From positions 1 through 64,000 of the forward strand of contig NZ_FOKG01000026.1 of assembly GCF_900111885.1 (NCBI RefSeq): 64,000 bases of DNA, in the 5' to 3' direction. This document shows positions 46,201 to 51,979 of the stretch, one piece after another. Below the pieces are notes generated by a model, which worked only from the letters and a program-made list of their open reading frames with translations, searched no databases and was not told the origin of the DNA. Source of the stretch: Amycolatopsis marina. GTDB taxonomy: Bacteria; Actinomycetota; Actinomycetes; Mycobacteriales; Pseudonocardiaceae. The number at the start of each line of letters is the position of its first letter. Within the stretch, counting starts at the first letter, position 1. The position numbers were made by a program, and so were the translations under genes.

Positions 46201-49200
46201 ACGCTCGTGCTGCGCACGGACGTAACCGGGGACCCCGCGTTCGGCGAGCTGGTGGACCGGGTGCGCGAGCTCGATCTCGCCGCGTTCTCCCATGCGGACG
46301 TGCCGTTCGAGGCGGTGGTCGAGCGGCTGAACCCGGTTCGTTCGCTGGCGCGAAACCCGCTGTTCCAGGTGATGATCGGCTACCACCACCGCTCCGGCGA
46401 GCCACTCGAACTGCCGGGGCTGCGCGTCGAGGACGTGCCGCACGAGGCGGGGACGGCGAAGTTCGACCTGGTGTTCAGCTTCACCGAGTACGCCGCAGGC
46501 GGCCGGATCAGCTGCCGCCTCGAGTACGCCACGGATCTGTTCGACGCGGACACGGTTGTCCGCCTCGGGGCCCGCCTGGTGCGCCTCACCGCCGCGCTCG
46601 CGGCGGACCCGGGGCGTCCGGTGGGCCGGGTGGATCTGCTCACCGACGCCGAACGCGCGCTCGTGCTCCAGGACTTCAACGCGACCTCCCGGCGGGTGGA
46701 GGAGGCCTCCCTGCCCGAACTGTTCGCGCGGCGGGCCGCCGAACGGCCGGACGCGGTCGCCGTGACCGAACGCGGGCGGTCGGTCACCTACGCCGAACTC
46801 GACGAGCAGGCGAGGCGGGTCGCGCGACTGCTGGCGGCGCGCGGCGCGGGCGCGGAGAGCGTCGTCGGCATCGCCGTGCCGCGCTCGGTCGAGATGGTGG
46901 CCGCCATCCTCGGTGTGCTCAAGCTGGGCGCCGCGTATCTGCCACTGGACCTCTCGCACCCCGAGGACCGGCTGGCGTACATGGTCGAGGACTCGGACGC
47001 GCTGCTGATCGTCGGAACGGAGGCGGTTGCGGGCAAGATCCCGGCCACCGACGGCACCGCCTTTCTGGCGCTGGACGCCCCCGCGGTCTCCGCCGAACTG
47101 GCCGCCCCGCTGTCCGAACCGGACCGCGCGGGCCAGGAGGCCGCCGCGGTCCGCTCACTCGATCAGGCCGCCTACGTCATCTACACGTCGGGATCCACCG
47201 GACGGCCGAAGGGCGTCGTTGTCCCGCACGAGGGAATCGCGAGCCTCGTCGCCACCGCCGTCGACCGGATGGGTCTGAGCCGGGACAGCACGGTGCTGCA
47301 GTTCGCGTCGATCGGGTTCGACGTCGCGGTGTTCGAACTGGCGATGGCGCTGTGCCACGGTGGCACCCTGGCCCTGATCCCGGAGGAGGCGCGGGTGGCT
47401 GGTCCCGCCCTCACCGACTTCCTCCGCGAGCAGGGGGTCACGCAGATGATCCTGCCGCCGTCGCTGGTCTCCGCGCTGCCGCCGGAGTGCGAGCTGCCCG
47501 CGGGATCGACGATCCTCGTGGGTACCGAGACCGTGCCACCGGACCTCTTCGAGCGGTGGGCGGGCCGGGTCAATCTGATCGCCGCATACGGACTGACCGA
47601 GGCGACCGTGAACTCCACACTGTGGAACTCGGGGGAGTGGCACACGCGGGGGTGGCAGGGACCGGTTCCGATCGGGCAGCCCGACCCCAACACCGTCTGC
47701 TACGTCCTCGACGCCGGGCTGCGGCCGGTGCCGCCCGGCGTGACCGGCGAGCTCTACGTCGGCGGGCGCGGGCTCGCCAGGGGCTACCTCGGCAGACCGG
47801 GACTGACCGCGCAGCGGTTCGTGCCGGACCCGTTCGGCCCGCCGGGCGCACGGATGTACCGCACCGGGGACCGCGCGCGCTGGCGCCGCGACGGCAATCT
47901 GGACTTCCTCGGCCGGGTGGACGGCCAGGTGAAGATCCGCGGGTTCCGGGTGGAACTCGGCGAGGTGGAGGCGACGCTGACGGCACACCCCTCGGTGCTG
48001 CAGGCCGCGGTCGTCGCCGACCGCACCGGGGACATCGTCCGGCTGGTCGCCTACGTGGTCCCCGGATCGGGACCGGTTTCGAGCGGCGACCTGCGGGCAC
48101 ACGCCGCCCGGCTCGTGCCCGAGCACATGATCCCCGCCCTGGTGATCGAGCTGGACGGTCCGTTGCCGCTGACCCCCAACGGGAAGCTGGATCGGCGCGC
48201 GCTGCCCGCACCGGACTGGAGCGAACTGACCGGCGACGCCCTGCCTGCCACCGCCGAGGAGCGGAAGCTGGCCCGGCTGTTCGGCGAGATCCTGGAGCTG
48301 CCGGAGGTGGGTGTCCACGACAACTTCTTCGAGCTCGGCGGGCATTCGATGTCGTCGATGCGGCTGCTCGGCAGGATCCGGTCGGAACTCGGCGCGGAGC
48401 TGACCATCCGGGACGTCTTCGACGCCCCGACCGTCGCCGGCATCGCCGTCCGGCTGACGTCCGCCGGAGGCGACCGGCCGGCGCTCGAGGCGGGCACGCG
48501 ACCCACGGACCTGCCGCTGGCTCCCGTGCAGCGATGGCTGTGGACGCGACTGGCTGAGGACGCCGCGCACGGCGCGGACGCGTTCGACCACGCGCTGGTG
48601 CTGCGATCCTCCGGCGGCCTCGACACGGAGGCGCTGGCCGCGGCCGTGCGTGACGTCGCGCTGCGGCACGAACCACTGCGGACGTTCTTCACCGAACGAG
48701 CGGGGGAGATTCACCAGGAGCTGGGCGAACCGCCGTCGCTGGAGATGGAGCGTTGCGAGTCGCTGGAACCACGGCTGGCCGAGCTCGCCACGGAGCGGAC
48801 CGGACTGCCGCGGCTGCCGCCACTGCGGGTGCGCCTGCTGACCGGGGACGACGGCGCGCAGGCGCTGCTGCTGCGCGCCCACTACCTCGGCGTGGACGAG
48901 TGGTCCGTGGTGCCGCTGTGCCGGGACCTGAACACGGCGTACGAGTCGCGGCTGCGTGGCGCCGCGCCTGGCTGGGATCCGCTTCCGGTGTCCTATGCGG
49001 ACTACACGCGCTGGTCGTGGCGGCTCCTCGGCGATCCGGCCGATCCCGCCGGTCTCGGTGCGAGGCAGCTGGATTACTGGCGGCAGGCGCTGCGGGGGAT
49101 CCCGGCCGAACTGGCCCTGCCGGTGGATCGGCCGCGCCCCGTGGACCATGACGGACGCGGACAGGTGCACGAGTTCGTCCTCGACGAGCGGGTGCACGAG

Positions 49201-49812
49201 GCCGTCGACGCGCTGGCGCGGCGCAGCGGCGCGAGCATGTTCATGGTGCTGCAGTCCGCACTCGCGGCCGTGCTCACCGCACGGGGAGCGGGCAGCGATC
49301 TGCCGATCGGCACGCTGGTGGCAGGCCGCGGCGAGGCGGAACTGGCCGATCTGGTCGGCTGCTTCGTCAACACCGTCGTCCTGCGTACCGACACGTCCGG
49401 CGATCCGGCCTTCGCGGGACTGCTGGCGCGGGTCAGGGAGACAACCCTGAGCGCACTCGACCGCCAGGACGTCCCGTTCGCCGAGGTCGCCGCCGCGACG
49501 GGACTGGCCGAGCGGGGGCCGCAGGTGCTGGTCGTGCACCACGAGCAGGCCAGGCTGACCGAACTCGGCGGCGGCGCGGGCGCCTTCGACTCGGTGCTCA
49601 CCGGTGCGCTGCGGGCCGAGCTGACGCTGAGCTTCTACGAACCGAGGGGCGAGGGCCCGGTTCGGTGCGAGCTGATCTACGCGGCCGGACTGTTCGAGCA
49701 GACGACGATCCGGCGACTCGCCGAGGAGCTCCTCGCCGTGCTCGCCGCGGCGACCGCGAACCCCGAGTCACCCCTGAGCGAGTTGACGACAACGAGGAGG
49801 AACGACCCATGA
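34273..49812 (+). CDS. Four-module hydroxamate siderophore NRPS (C-A-T / C-A-T-E / C-A-T / C-A-T / C)
   Basis: A 5179-aa cytosolic synthetase with 14 domains and no thioesterase. C1 (~14-455; HHILIDG at 144), A1, carrier Ser995; C2 (HHIVADG at 1207), A2, Ser2077, epimerase (HHLAIDG at 2273; LLNYFGR); C3 (HHLLLWDG at 2756), A3, Ser3627; C4 (HHITTDE at 3813), A4, Ser4692; terminal C5 (HYLGVDE at 4870). Pocket residues read by alignment to GrsA: A1 DVWIIGAVN, A2 DPQDFGVVQ, A3 DMENLGLIN, A4 DVFILGAVN. A3 matches the known N5-hydroxyornithine code. A1 and A4 resemble each other and probably take the formylated form. A2 is unassigned. The N-terminal and terminal C domains match the erythrochelin/foroxymithine layout, implying N-capping and diketopiperazine release (inference). 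Confidence 0.93.
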   Translation: MSSVISTPGDRTPGVALTRAQTGIWLAQHLEPGTAVFNIAAETELRGRVDTDRLADAVRTAVGEAECLHVRFLPDGRTARQTQTVRPFELTVLDLSETADPDAAAAEWMSADRARPVDLVSDPLFAHALLRLGPDRVLWYQRYHHILIDGHGIATLTRRAGELYSAGAHTPAGVDWPLTGLVVADERYRESARYAEDREYWGRRMAGAPEPVRLLRPAEEPASAMLRRTIRLDAHEAATMRATAAATGAKLSRLLIAAAGTYLHRETGATDVTLALPVSARPRAERGEIPGMLSNVVPLRLDVRPWHTPADVITQVAAQVRAAASHGRYRGEDIASDRGLEGGIRDLAGPTVNVLPHHGDAGFAEHEVDVNYRWTGPLDDLSVTVYDGGSGADLRIDLDADAAVCGEEELDRHRDGFLRVLRAVVAHSDRPIAGIDLLDEAERVRVLDEFGADPVAAPELSWPAAVRRQVAESPDSVALEFENERMTYAELDAAANRLAHLLLSRGVRREDVVAVALPRTPDLVVALLAVLKTGAAYLPLDTDHPAERLEFMLTDASVRTVVSTGASAAELPAVPGIGAVLLDDAGVRAELAEQHTGAPDVRVDLAQAAYVIYTSGSTGRPKGVVVSHDGIGSLIVTATERIGVTRDSRVVQFASAGFDVAVWDLVMSLCVGGTVILVPTERRVAGTALTDYIAEHRATHMILPPSLVAALPAGAELPEGAVLIVGTETVPTELVARWSRRLRVVAAYGLTEATVNSTLWLAEPGWQGRVPIGRPDPNSRCYVLDASLRPVAVGVEGDLYVSGRGLARGYLGRPGLSAQRFVADPFGLPGERMYRTGDRARWRADGNLDFLGRTDGQLKIRGHRIEPGEIESTLMGCPGVTQAAVVPGKDQRGATRLLAYVVGEVDRDRLREQLAAALPEHMVPSAIVVLPGELPRTPNGKLDVAALPAPDWRGLAGSARPATPGERTLARLFAEVLGLPSVGVHDSFFELGGDSIVAIQLVTLARRAGMAITARQIFRHRTVAALASVAGDALASGDRLPAPFSLVALDDAELAELAAVPGGLADVLPLTPLQEGFYFHAAFDGGDAAGDGADIYTVQQSLDLAGAVDPAALRRSLRGLLRRHPLLRAGFRQLRAGRVVQFVAAGVDLPWREADLSAAGETERAALADEIAEREHAAGFDLAAPPLIRAALVRLESERYRLVLTLHHIVADGWSVSLMLRELLDGYRSAGETAEAENTAHRAYLAWLGDRDREAARRAWRDALDGAGATRLPTVTAGSGRSRRAAPERVETGLDAGETAALTARLRASGLTLASAVQGCFGLLLGGLTGTRDVVFGSTVSGRQADVDGVETIVGPLINTVPARLRWREDATLAEVLTSFQGRQAALFEHQHLGLADIQRAVGGEGGEGPGLFETLVVVENLPSPGELRDETGSVRITGTQTRDAVHYPLALTAVPGERLGLLLDHDPTRLGIAVAGWVARQLRELLRVFADRPACPVSDLDTRPAGSFDADGAHLMGDRRPIHGTTLSAAFQEQVTRTPDAVAVVADGERLTYAELDRRVAGLTGRIRRHGAGAGDVVAVALPRSAESLVGILAVLRAGAAYLPIDVELPADRVKFLLEDSGAPLVLVTTSAEGTVPAVDGVVRLVLGTESPDAGSGDPGPADGAPAGPDHPAYLMYTSGSTGTPKGVLVSHRAVLGQLAWLTEYAGLHTDDRVLHQYSASFDPSVQELFGPLLCGATVVLARQGGQRDPEYLTALIRDERVTTVDLVPSMYRALLRPENTVDGPWWRSLRRAFSGGEALTHALAAGWHELTGVPLYNVYGPTEAVVQVTGARFDPDSDGEADTSVPIGHPVWNTRLSVLDGALRPVPPGVAGELYIAGEQLARGYHRRPALTAERFVADPYGEPGARMYRTGDLVRRAADGALTYLGRTDQQVKIRGNRIELGEVETRLRAVAGVDGAVAVAHGAAGRDSRLVAYLTPRPNVDLDPARVRAALAEHLPEAMVPDDVVVLAELPLTPGGKVDHRALPDPSSARAGVRGAESERERRFCEIFADVLGLDGAGTVGADEDFFALGGDSILSISVAGKARRAGLPVSPRDVFEHRTPAALAAVTGAAAPAAGPDGTRAGAEVSGIGEVPLLPIVHQLREDGGPIGRFNLSMLLRVPAGADTESIAATLDTVLRHHDALRLRLRRIGTDGTPPVWAQTVEPAPETPAEPPHRVPAEGLDQAALRELIATESDRAVGLLDPETGHVVRAVWFDRGPDEPGRLLLAVHHLAIDGVSWRILFTDLAAAWRAVSAGQRPVLDPVPTSLRGFALAVADEAGTARRLAELPYWMQVLAPVAELLPGADRDATADEAQEHHVRLPVAVTAALLTTVPAAVGADVTEVLLAALRLAVTRACSTEGGIGGGARDADLLVDLERHGREQFRDDLDLSRTVGWFTSLHPVRLPPASEPVAVLKRVKEAVRSAPDGGLGYGMLRYLNPQTAPVLAGAAQAQVLLNYFGRLESGTGTDWTPAEEAGALAVEPDAGLAMPYPLQINAICADTPEGPVLEASWTWPAHRVSGRVISDLAQGWVRALHDLADAAGSVPRAGLTPSDLTTVRLTQDEIDRVEQTSPVPVADIWPLSPLQEGLFFHASYDNSALDVYTAQDTFDFDRTLERSRLHRAVAALLARHPSMRAGFTSDGVPRPVQFIGAEPRVPLTELDLTGLGEAEQRERMNRLLDADRRQRFDLADPPLFRLVLVHLGPDHDRLVLSHHLLLWDGWSQSIVLEQLLALYESDGDDAALPVAGSYRDYLTWLGERDPEQSMAAWRRALSGLAEPTLLAPPESGSEPSIPRKLHLELPEDFSERLRSTVRARGLTLNTALSTAWALVLSAAVGRDDVVFGATVAGRPPEIERIEHAVGMFLNTVPVRVALDPRESLVDLLRRVQAERAGLMNHEYAGLGELQRISGHTTLFDTLYVLQNFTDENAFTTVTERHGITDVGSVDATHYPLTLVITPADALRVALDYRPELVTREAAATVLRRFELVLRRLCDDPAAPMAELDLLLPDERAELVAEWDSTIRPVPDETVADMLAAQVERTPDETALVFGSHSLTYAELDARINRLARFLLARGAGPERVVALALPRSIEMVVALFAVLRTGAAYLPLDLDHPAERLRLMLADTDPLCLLSVSAVGLTEDAICLDAAGVVAELGALDAAAVTDAERPEFAHGVPGRLEHPAYVIYTSGSTGKPKGVVTPYRGLTNMQLNHQEAIFGPAIAAAGGRRLRIAHTVSFAFDMSWEELLWLVEGHEVHVCDEELRRDAEALVAYCDAHRVDVVNVTPTYAQLLIEEGLLEGHVPPLVLLGGEAVSDDVWSRLAETEGTYGYNLYGPTEYTINTLGASTMDSATPAVGRPIWNTRAYVLDSRLRPVPPGCPGELYIAGIGLARGYQDRAGLSAQRFVADPFAAEPGERMYRTGDLVRRRADGILDFLGRTDDQVKIRGYRVELGEITAALTACPEVASAAVVAAGSAGARRLVGYVVLDTATGTEPGEAVLTRLRARMKASLPDYMVPAALVEVASLPLTVNGKLDVRALPSAAPSTGTGRAPRSAEEETLRALFADLLGVPDPSTVGIDDNFFDLGGHSLLATRLVSRARTAWASELTIRDLFEAPTVAELVERIGRNRGAARPALVAGPRPDELPLSHAQQRLWVLQEMEETSAAYNFPLVMRVHGALDLDAWRGALTDVTTRHEALRTVFEVREGTPVQRVVPAADANPMCELRDLTGHGADAVAAAIGELVTRPFDLATELPLRVTLLRVAEREHVVVLLLHHITTDEWSDRPFLRDLAEAYDARLRGTAPGWEPLAVQYADYALWQRELLGDTSDPDSLAATQLDYWQRTLDGAPEELELPADRPRPARPSFAGAEHEVELDDETCAALRELAQNSGASMFMVLHAAVAALLHRLGAGTDIPLGAPIAGRTDEALDELVGFFVNTLVLRTDVTGDPAFGELVDRVRELDLAAFSHADVPFEAVVERLNPVRSLARNPLFQVMIGYHHRSGEPLELPGLRVEDVPHEAGTAKFDLVFSFTEYAAGGRISCRLEYATDLFDADTVVRLGARLVRLTAALAADPGRPVGRVDLLTDAERALVLQDFNATSRRVEEASLPELFARRAAERPDAVAVTERGRSVTYAELDEQARRVARLLAARGAGAESVVGIAVPRSVEMVAAILGVLKLGAAYLPLDLSHPEDRLAYMVEDSDALLIVGTEAVAGKIPATDGTAFLALDAPAVSAELAAPLSEPDRAGQEAAAVRSLDQAAYVIYTSGSTGRPKGVVVPHEGIASLVATAVDRMGLSRDSTVLQFASIGFDVAVFELAMALCHGGTLALIPEEARVAGPALTDFLREQGVTQMILPPSLVSALPPECELPAGSTILVGTETVPPDLFERWAGRVNLIAAYGLTEATVNSTLWNSGEWHTRGWQGPVPIGQPDPNTVCYVLDAGLRPVPPGVTGELYVGGRGLARGYLGRPGLTAQRFVPDPFGPPGARMYRTGDRARWRRDGNLDFLGRVDGQVKIRGFRVELGEVEATLTAHPSVLQAAVVADRTGDIVRLVAYVVPGSGPVSSGDLRAHAARLVPEHMIPALVIELDGPLPLTPNGKLDRRALPAPDWSELTGDALPATAEERKLARLFGEILELPEVGVHDNFFELGGHSMSSMRLLGRIRSELGAELTIRDVFDAPTVAGIAVRLTSAGGDRPALEAGTRPTDLPLAPVQRWLWTRLAEDAAHGADAFDHALVLRSSGGLDTEALAAAVRDVALRHEPLRTFFTERAGEIHQELGEPPSLEMERCESLEPRLAELATERTGLPRLPPLRVRLLTGDDGAQALLLRAHYLGVDEWSVVPLCRDLNTAYESRLRGAAPGWDPLPVSYADYTRWSWRLLGDPADPAGLGARQLDYWRQALRGIPAELALPVDRPRPVDHDGRGQVHEFVLDERVHEAVDALARRSGASMFMVLQSALAAVLTARGAGSDLPIGTLVAGRGEAELADLVGCFVNTVVLRTDTSGDPAFAGLLARVRETTLSALDRQDVPFAEVAAATGLAERGPQVLVVHHEQARLTELGGGAGAFDSVLTGALRAELTLSFYEPRGEGPVRCELIYAAGLFEQTTIRRLAEELLAVLAAATANPESPLSELTTTRRNDP

Positions 49813-50003
49813 CGAACCCGTTCGAGGACCCCGATGGCCGTTACCTGGTCCTGGTCAACGACGAGGACCAGCACTCACTCTGGCCGTCCTTCGCGGAGGT
49901 CCCCGCCGGCTGGCGCCAGGTCTTCGGCGAGGACACCCGCGACGCGTGCCTGGCCTACGTCGAGGAGCACTGGACCGACCTCCGCCCCCGCAGCATCCGC
50001 TAG
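49809..50003 (+). CDS. MbtH-like NRPS accessory protein
   Basis: A 64-aa protein with the full MbtH pattern: NPFEDPDGRYLVLVNDEDQH, SLWPSFAEVPAGW and DACLAYVEEHWTDLRP. MbtH proteins bind adenylation domains and support their folding and activity. The ATG overlaps the NRPS stop codon (ATGA), so the two are translationally coupled. It is the last gene before a hairpin and two opposing transporter genes. Confidence 0.97.
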   Translation: MTNPFEDPDGRYLVLVNDEDQHSLWPSFAEVPAGWRQVFGEDTRDACLAYVEEHWTDLRPRSIR

Positions 50004-50019
50004 ATCGCGCTCTACGCAC

Positions 50020-50046
50020 ATGAGTGCGCATTCTGTGCACACTCAT
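50020..50046. terminator. Hairpin after the MbtH gene
   Basis: ATGAGTGCGCA (50020-50030) pairs with TGCACACTCAT (50036-50046) with one mismatch and a 5-base loop. It lies between convergent genes. A second, weaker GAGTG/CACTC pairing follows near 50109-50127. There is no clear U-tract. Confidence 0.55.
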
Positions 50047-50127
50047 CTGCGATCTGCGGCGCGAACAGTGCCTTGGATTGCCAACTCACGTGCGTGGAGC
50101 GCAATCACGAGTGCGTGAAATGCACAC

Positions 50128-51906
50128 TCAGGTGTCGGAAGGGCGCGTGTCGGACCAGGCTTGCCAGAGGGTGGCGTAGCGACCACCCGCCTCGACGAGT
50201 TCGGCGTGGGTGCCCGACTCGACGACACGGCCCGCGTCGAGGACCACGACCCGGTCGGCGGCCGCGGCCTGGGTGAGCCGGTGCGCCACGATCAGCCCCG
50301 TGCGGCCGTGCAGGGCGCGGTCGGCGGAGGCCTCCAGTTCGCGTGCCCCAGCACTGCCCGCCTCCGCGGTGGCCTCGTCGAGAATGGCGATCGGCGGATC
50401 GGCGAGCACCAGGCGGACCAGAGCGAGTTGCTGGGCCTGGGTGACGGTGAGGCGGTGCCCGCCGTCACCGACGACGGTGTCCAGCCCGTCGGGCAGCGCG
50501 ATGACCCAGTTCAGCGCGCCGACACGATCCAGGGCGTCCCGCAGTTCCGCGGCCGTCGCCTCCGGCCGGGCCAGCCGCAGGTCCTCGGCCAGCGGGCCGG
50601 CGAACACGTGCACCTCCTGGCTGATGAGCGCGACCGTGCCGCGGACCTCCGAAGGCCCGAGTTCGCTACCGGGCACACCGCCGAGGAACACCGATCCGCT
50701 CGTCGGCCGGTGGATCCCGGCGATCAGCTTCGCCAGCGTCGTCTTTCCCGCGCCACTCGCGCCGACCAGTGCGACCCGCTCACCGGCGGCGACGTCGAGG
50801 TCGATGTCGGTGAGCACCTCGTGCCCCTCGACGTAGGCGTGGCTCAGCGCCACCGTCTTGATCGAGGCGTCGGCCGGAGCGGCCGAGCCGCCCGACACCG
50901 GTTCGGCGGGCAGGTCGGCCACCCCGACGAGCCGGGTCAGGCTGGCACCCGCCGCCTGCGCGTCGTCGACCAGCGCGAGTGCCGCGTTGATCGGATTGAA
51001 CAGGCTCAGGAAGTACAGCGCGGCCGCGGTCGCCGTGCCGATGGTGACGACGTCCGCACCGACCAGCACGAACCCGGCGACCAGGACCGCGCTCAGACCG
51101 ATGAACTCCGCGAGGTTGAGCCGCGCGAAGAATCTGGTCATCAGGCGGATTCCGCGCAGTGCGAGATCCACCGCCTGCCGGGAGCGGGTACCGACCCGGG
51201 CGATGTGCTCGTCGCCGAGCCGGAACGCACGCACTGTCCTGGCGCCGCCGACGGTGTCGAGCAGCTGGTGCTGTTGTGCCCCGACGGCCACTCGCTGGGC
51301 GGCGTAGAGCGGGATCGCGCGGCGGACGTACCACCGCACGGTGTGCAGCTGGATCGGCACCGCGAGGAGCACGGCGAGCAGGAACCGCCAGTCCAGCACG
51401 CCCAGCGCGCCCATGGTCAGCACGATCGTCAGCACCGACCTGCCCAGCTCGGGCAGCGCGTCGCGGACCGACTTGGCGATGACCGACACGTCGTTCGTGA
51501 CCCGTGCGGTGAGGTCGCCGGACCCCGCCCGTTCGACGAGTTCCAGCGGCAGCGCCAGCGCGCGTTCGACGAACCGTTCGCGCAACGTGGCGAGCATTCC
51601 CTCGCCGAGCCGGGCGACCATGGCCAGTCCCACCGCGGTCAGCAGCCCCGCGGTCACGGCGACGAGCGCCAGCAGGACCACCGGCGTGGTCAGCGCCGCG
51701 GCACCCCGCTGCTGGGCGACCACGTCCACGATGTGGCCGAGTAGCGGGGCCGTGAGCAGGCTCGCCGCGGTGGCGGCCACGAGCACGGTGAGCGACACCG
51801 AGGCGAGCAGCCGGTGCGGGCGCAGCAGTTCGCCGATCACGGCGCGCACCCGCCTGCCGTCGGCGGTGGGCAGGAGTTCTCGCTCGGATTCCATGGCCCC
51901 GCTCAT
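50128..51906 (-). CDS. ABC half-transporter (membrane domain plus ATPase), siderophore locus
   Basis: A 592-aa half-transporter with an N-terminal six-helix ABC exporter-fold domain and a C-terminal ATPase. Walker A (VGASGAGKTTLAKLI) and Walker B (AILDEATAEAG) are intact, but the signature is degenerate (LTVTQAQQLAL instead of LSGGQ). The ATG at 51906 is chosen; a GTG at 51939 is possible. It pairs naturally with the next gene upstream on the same strand, whose ATPase has the opposite defects. The pair could export the siderophore or, like mycobacterial IrtAB, import its ferric form. Confidence 0.87.
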   Translation of the reverse strand: MSGAMESERELLPTADGRRVRAVIGELLRPHRLLASVSLTVLVAATAASLLTAPLLGHIVDVVAQQRGAAALTTPVVLLALVAVTAGLLTAVGLAMVARLGEGMLATLRERFVERALALPLELVERAGSGDLTARVTNDVSVIAKSVRDALPELGRSVLTIVLTMGALGVLDWRFLLAVLLAVPIQLHTVRWYVRRAIPLYAAQRVAVGAQQHQLLDTVGGARTVRAFRLGDEHIARVGTRSRQAVDLALRGIRLMTRFFARLNLAEFIGLSAVLVAGFVLVGADVVTIGTATAAALYFLSLFNPINAALALVDDAQAAGASLTRLVGVADLPAEPVSGGSAAPADASIKTVALSHAYVEGHEVLTDIDLDVAAGERVALVGASGAGKTTLAKLIAGIHRPTSGSVFLGGVPGSELGPSEVRGTVALISQEVHVFAGPLAEDLRLARPEATAAELRDALDRVGALNWVIALPDGLDTVVGDGGHRLTVTQAQQLALVRLVLADPPIAILDEATAEAGSAGARELEASADRALHGRTGLIVAHRLTQAAAADRVVVLDAGRVVESGTHAELVEAGGRYATLWQAWSDTRPSDT

Positions 51907-51979
51907 GTCTTTTGCCTCATTCGCCTGCGGGCTGCACATCGCTCGGGGCCGTACCCGACTCGTTCACGGTGCCGGTCGC

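Noticed and set aside
45348..48557. A 1069-codon frame in another plus-strand frame of the NRPS
   Set aside because: It is arginine- and alanine-rich shadow sequence over conserved C4-A4 domains; no independent motif or ribosome site.
34273..49812. A C-terminal thioesterase on the NRPS
   Set aside because: No GxSxG-type alpha/beta hydrolase follows carrier 4; the protein ends in a condensation domain.
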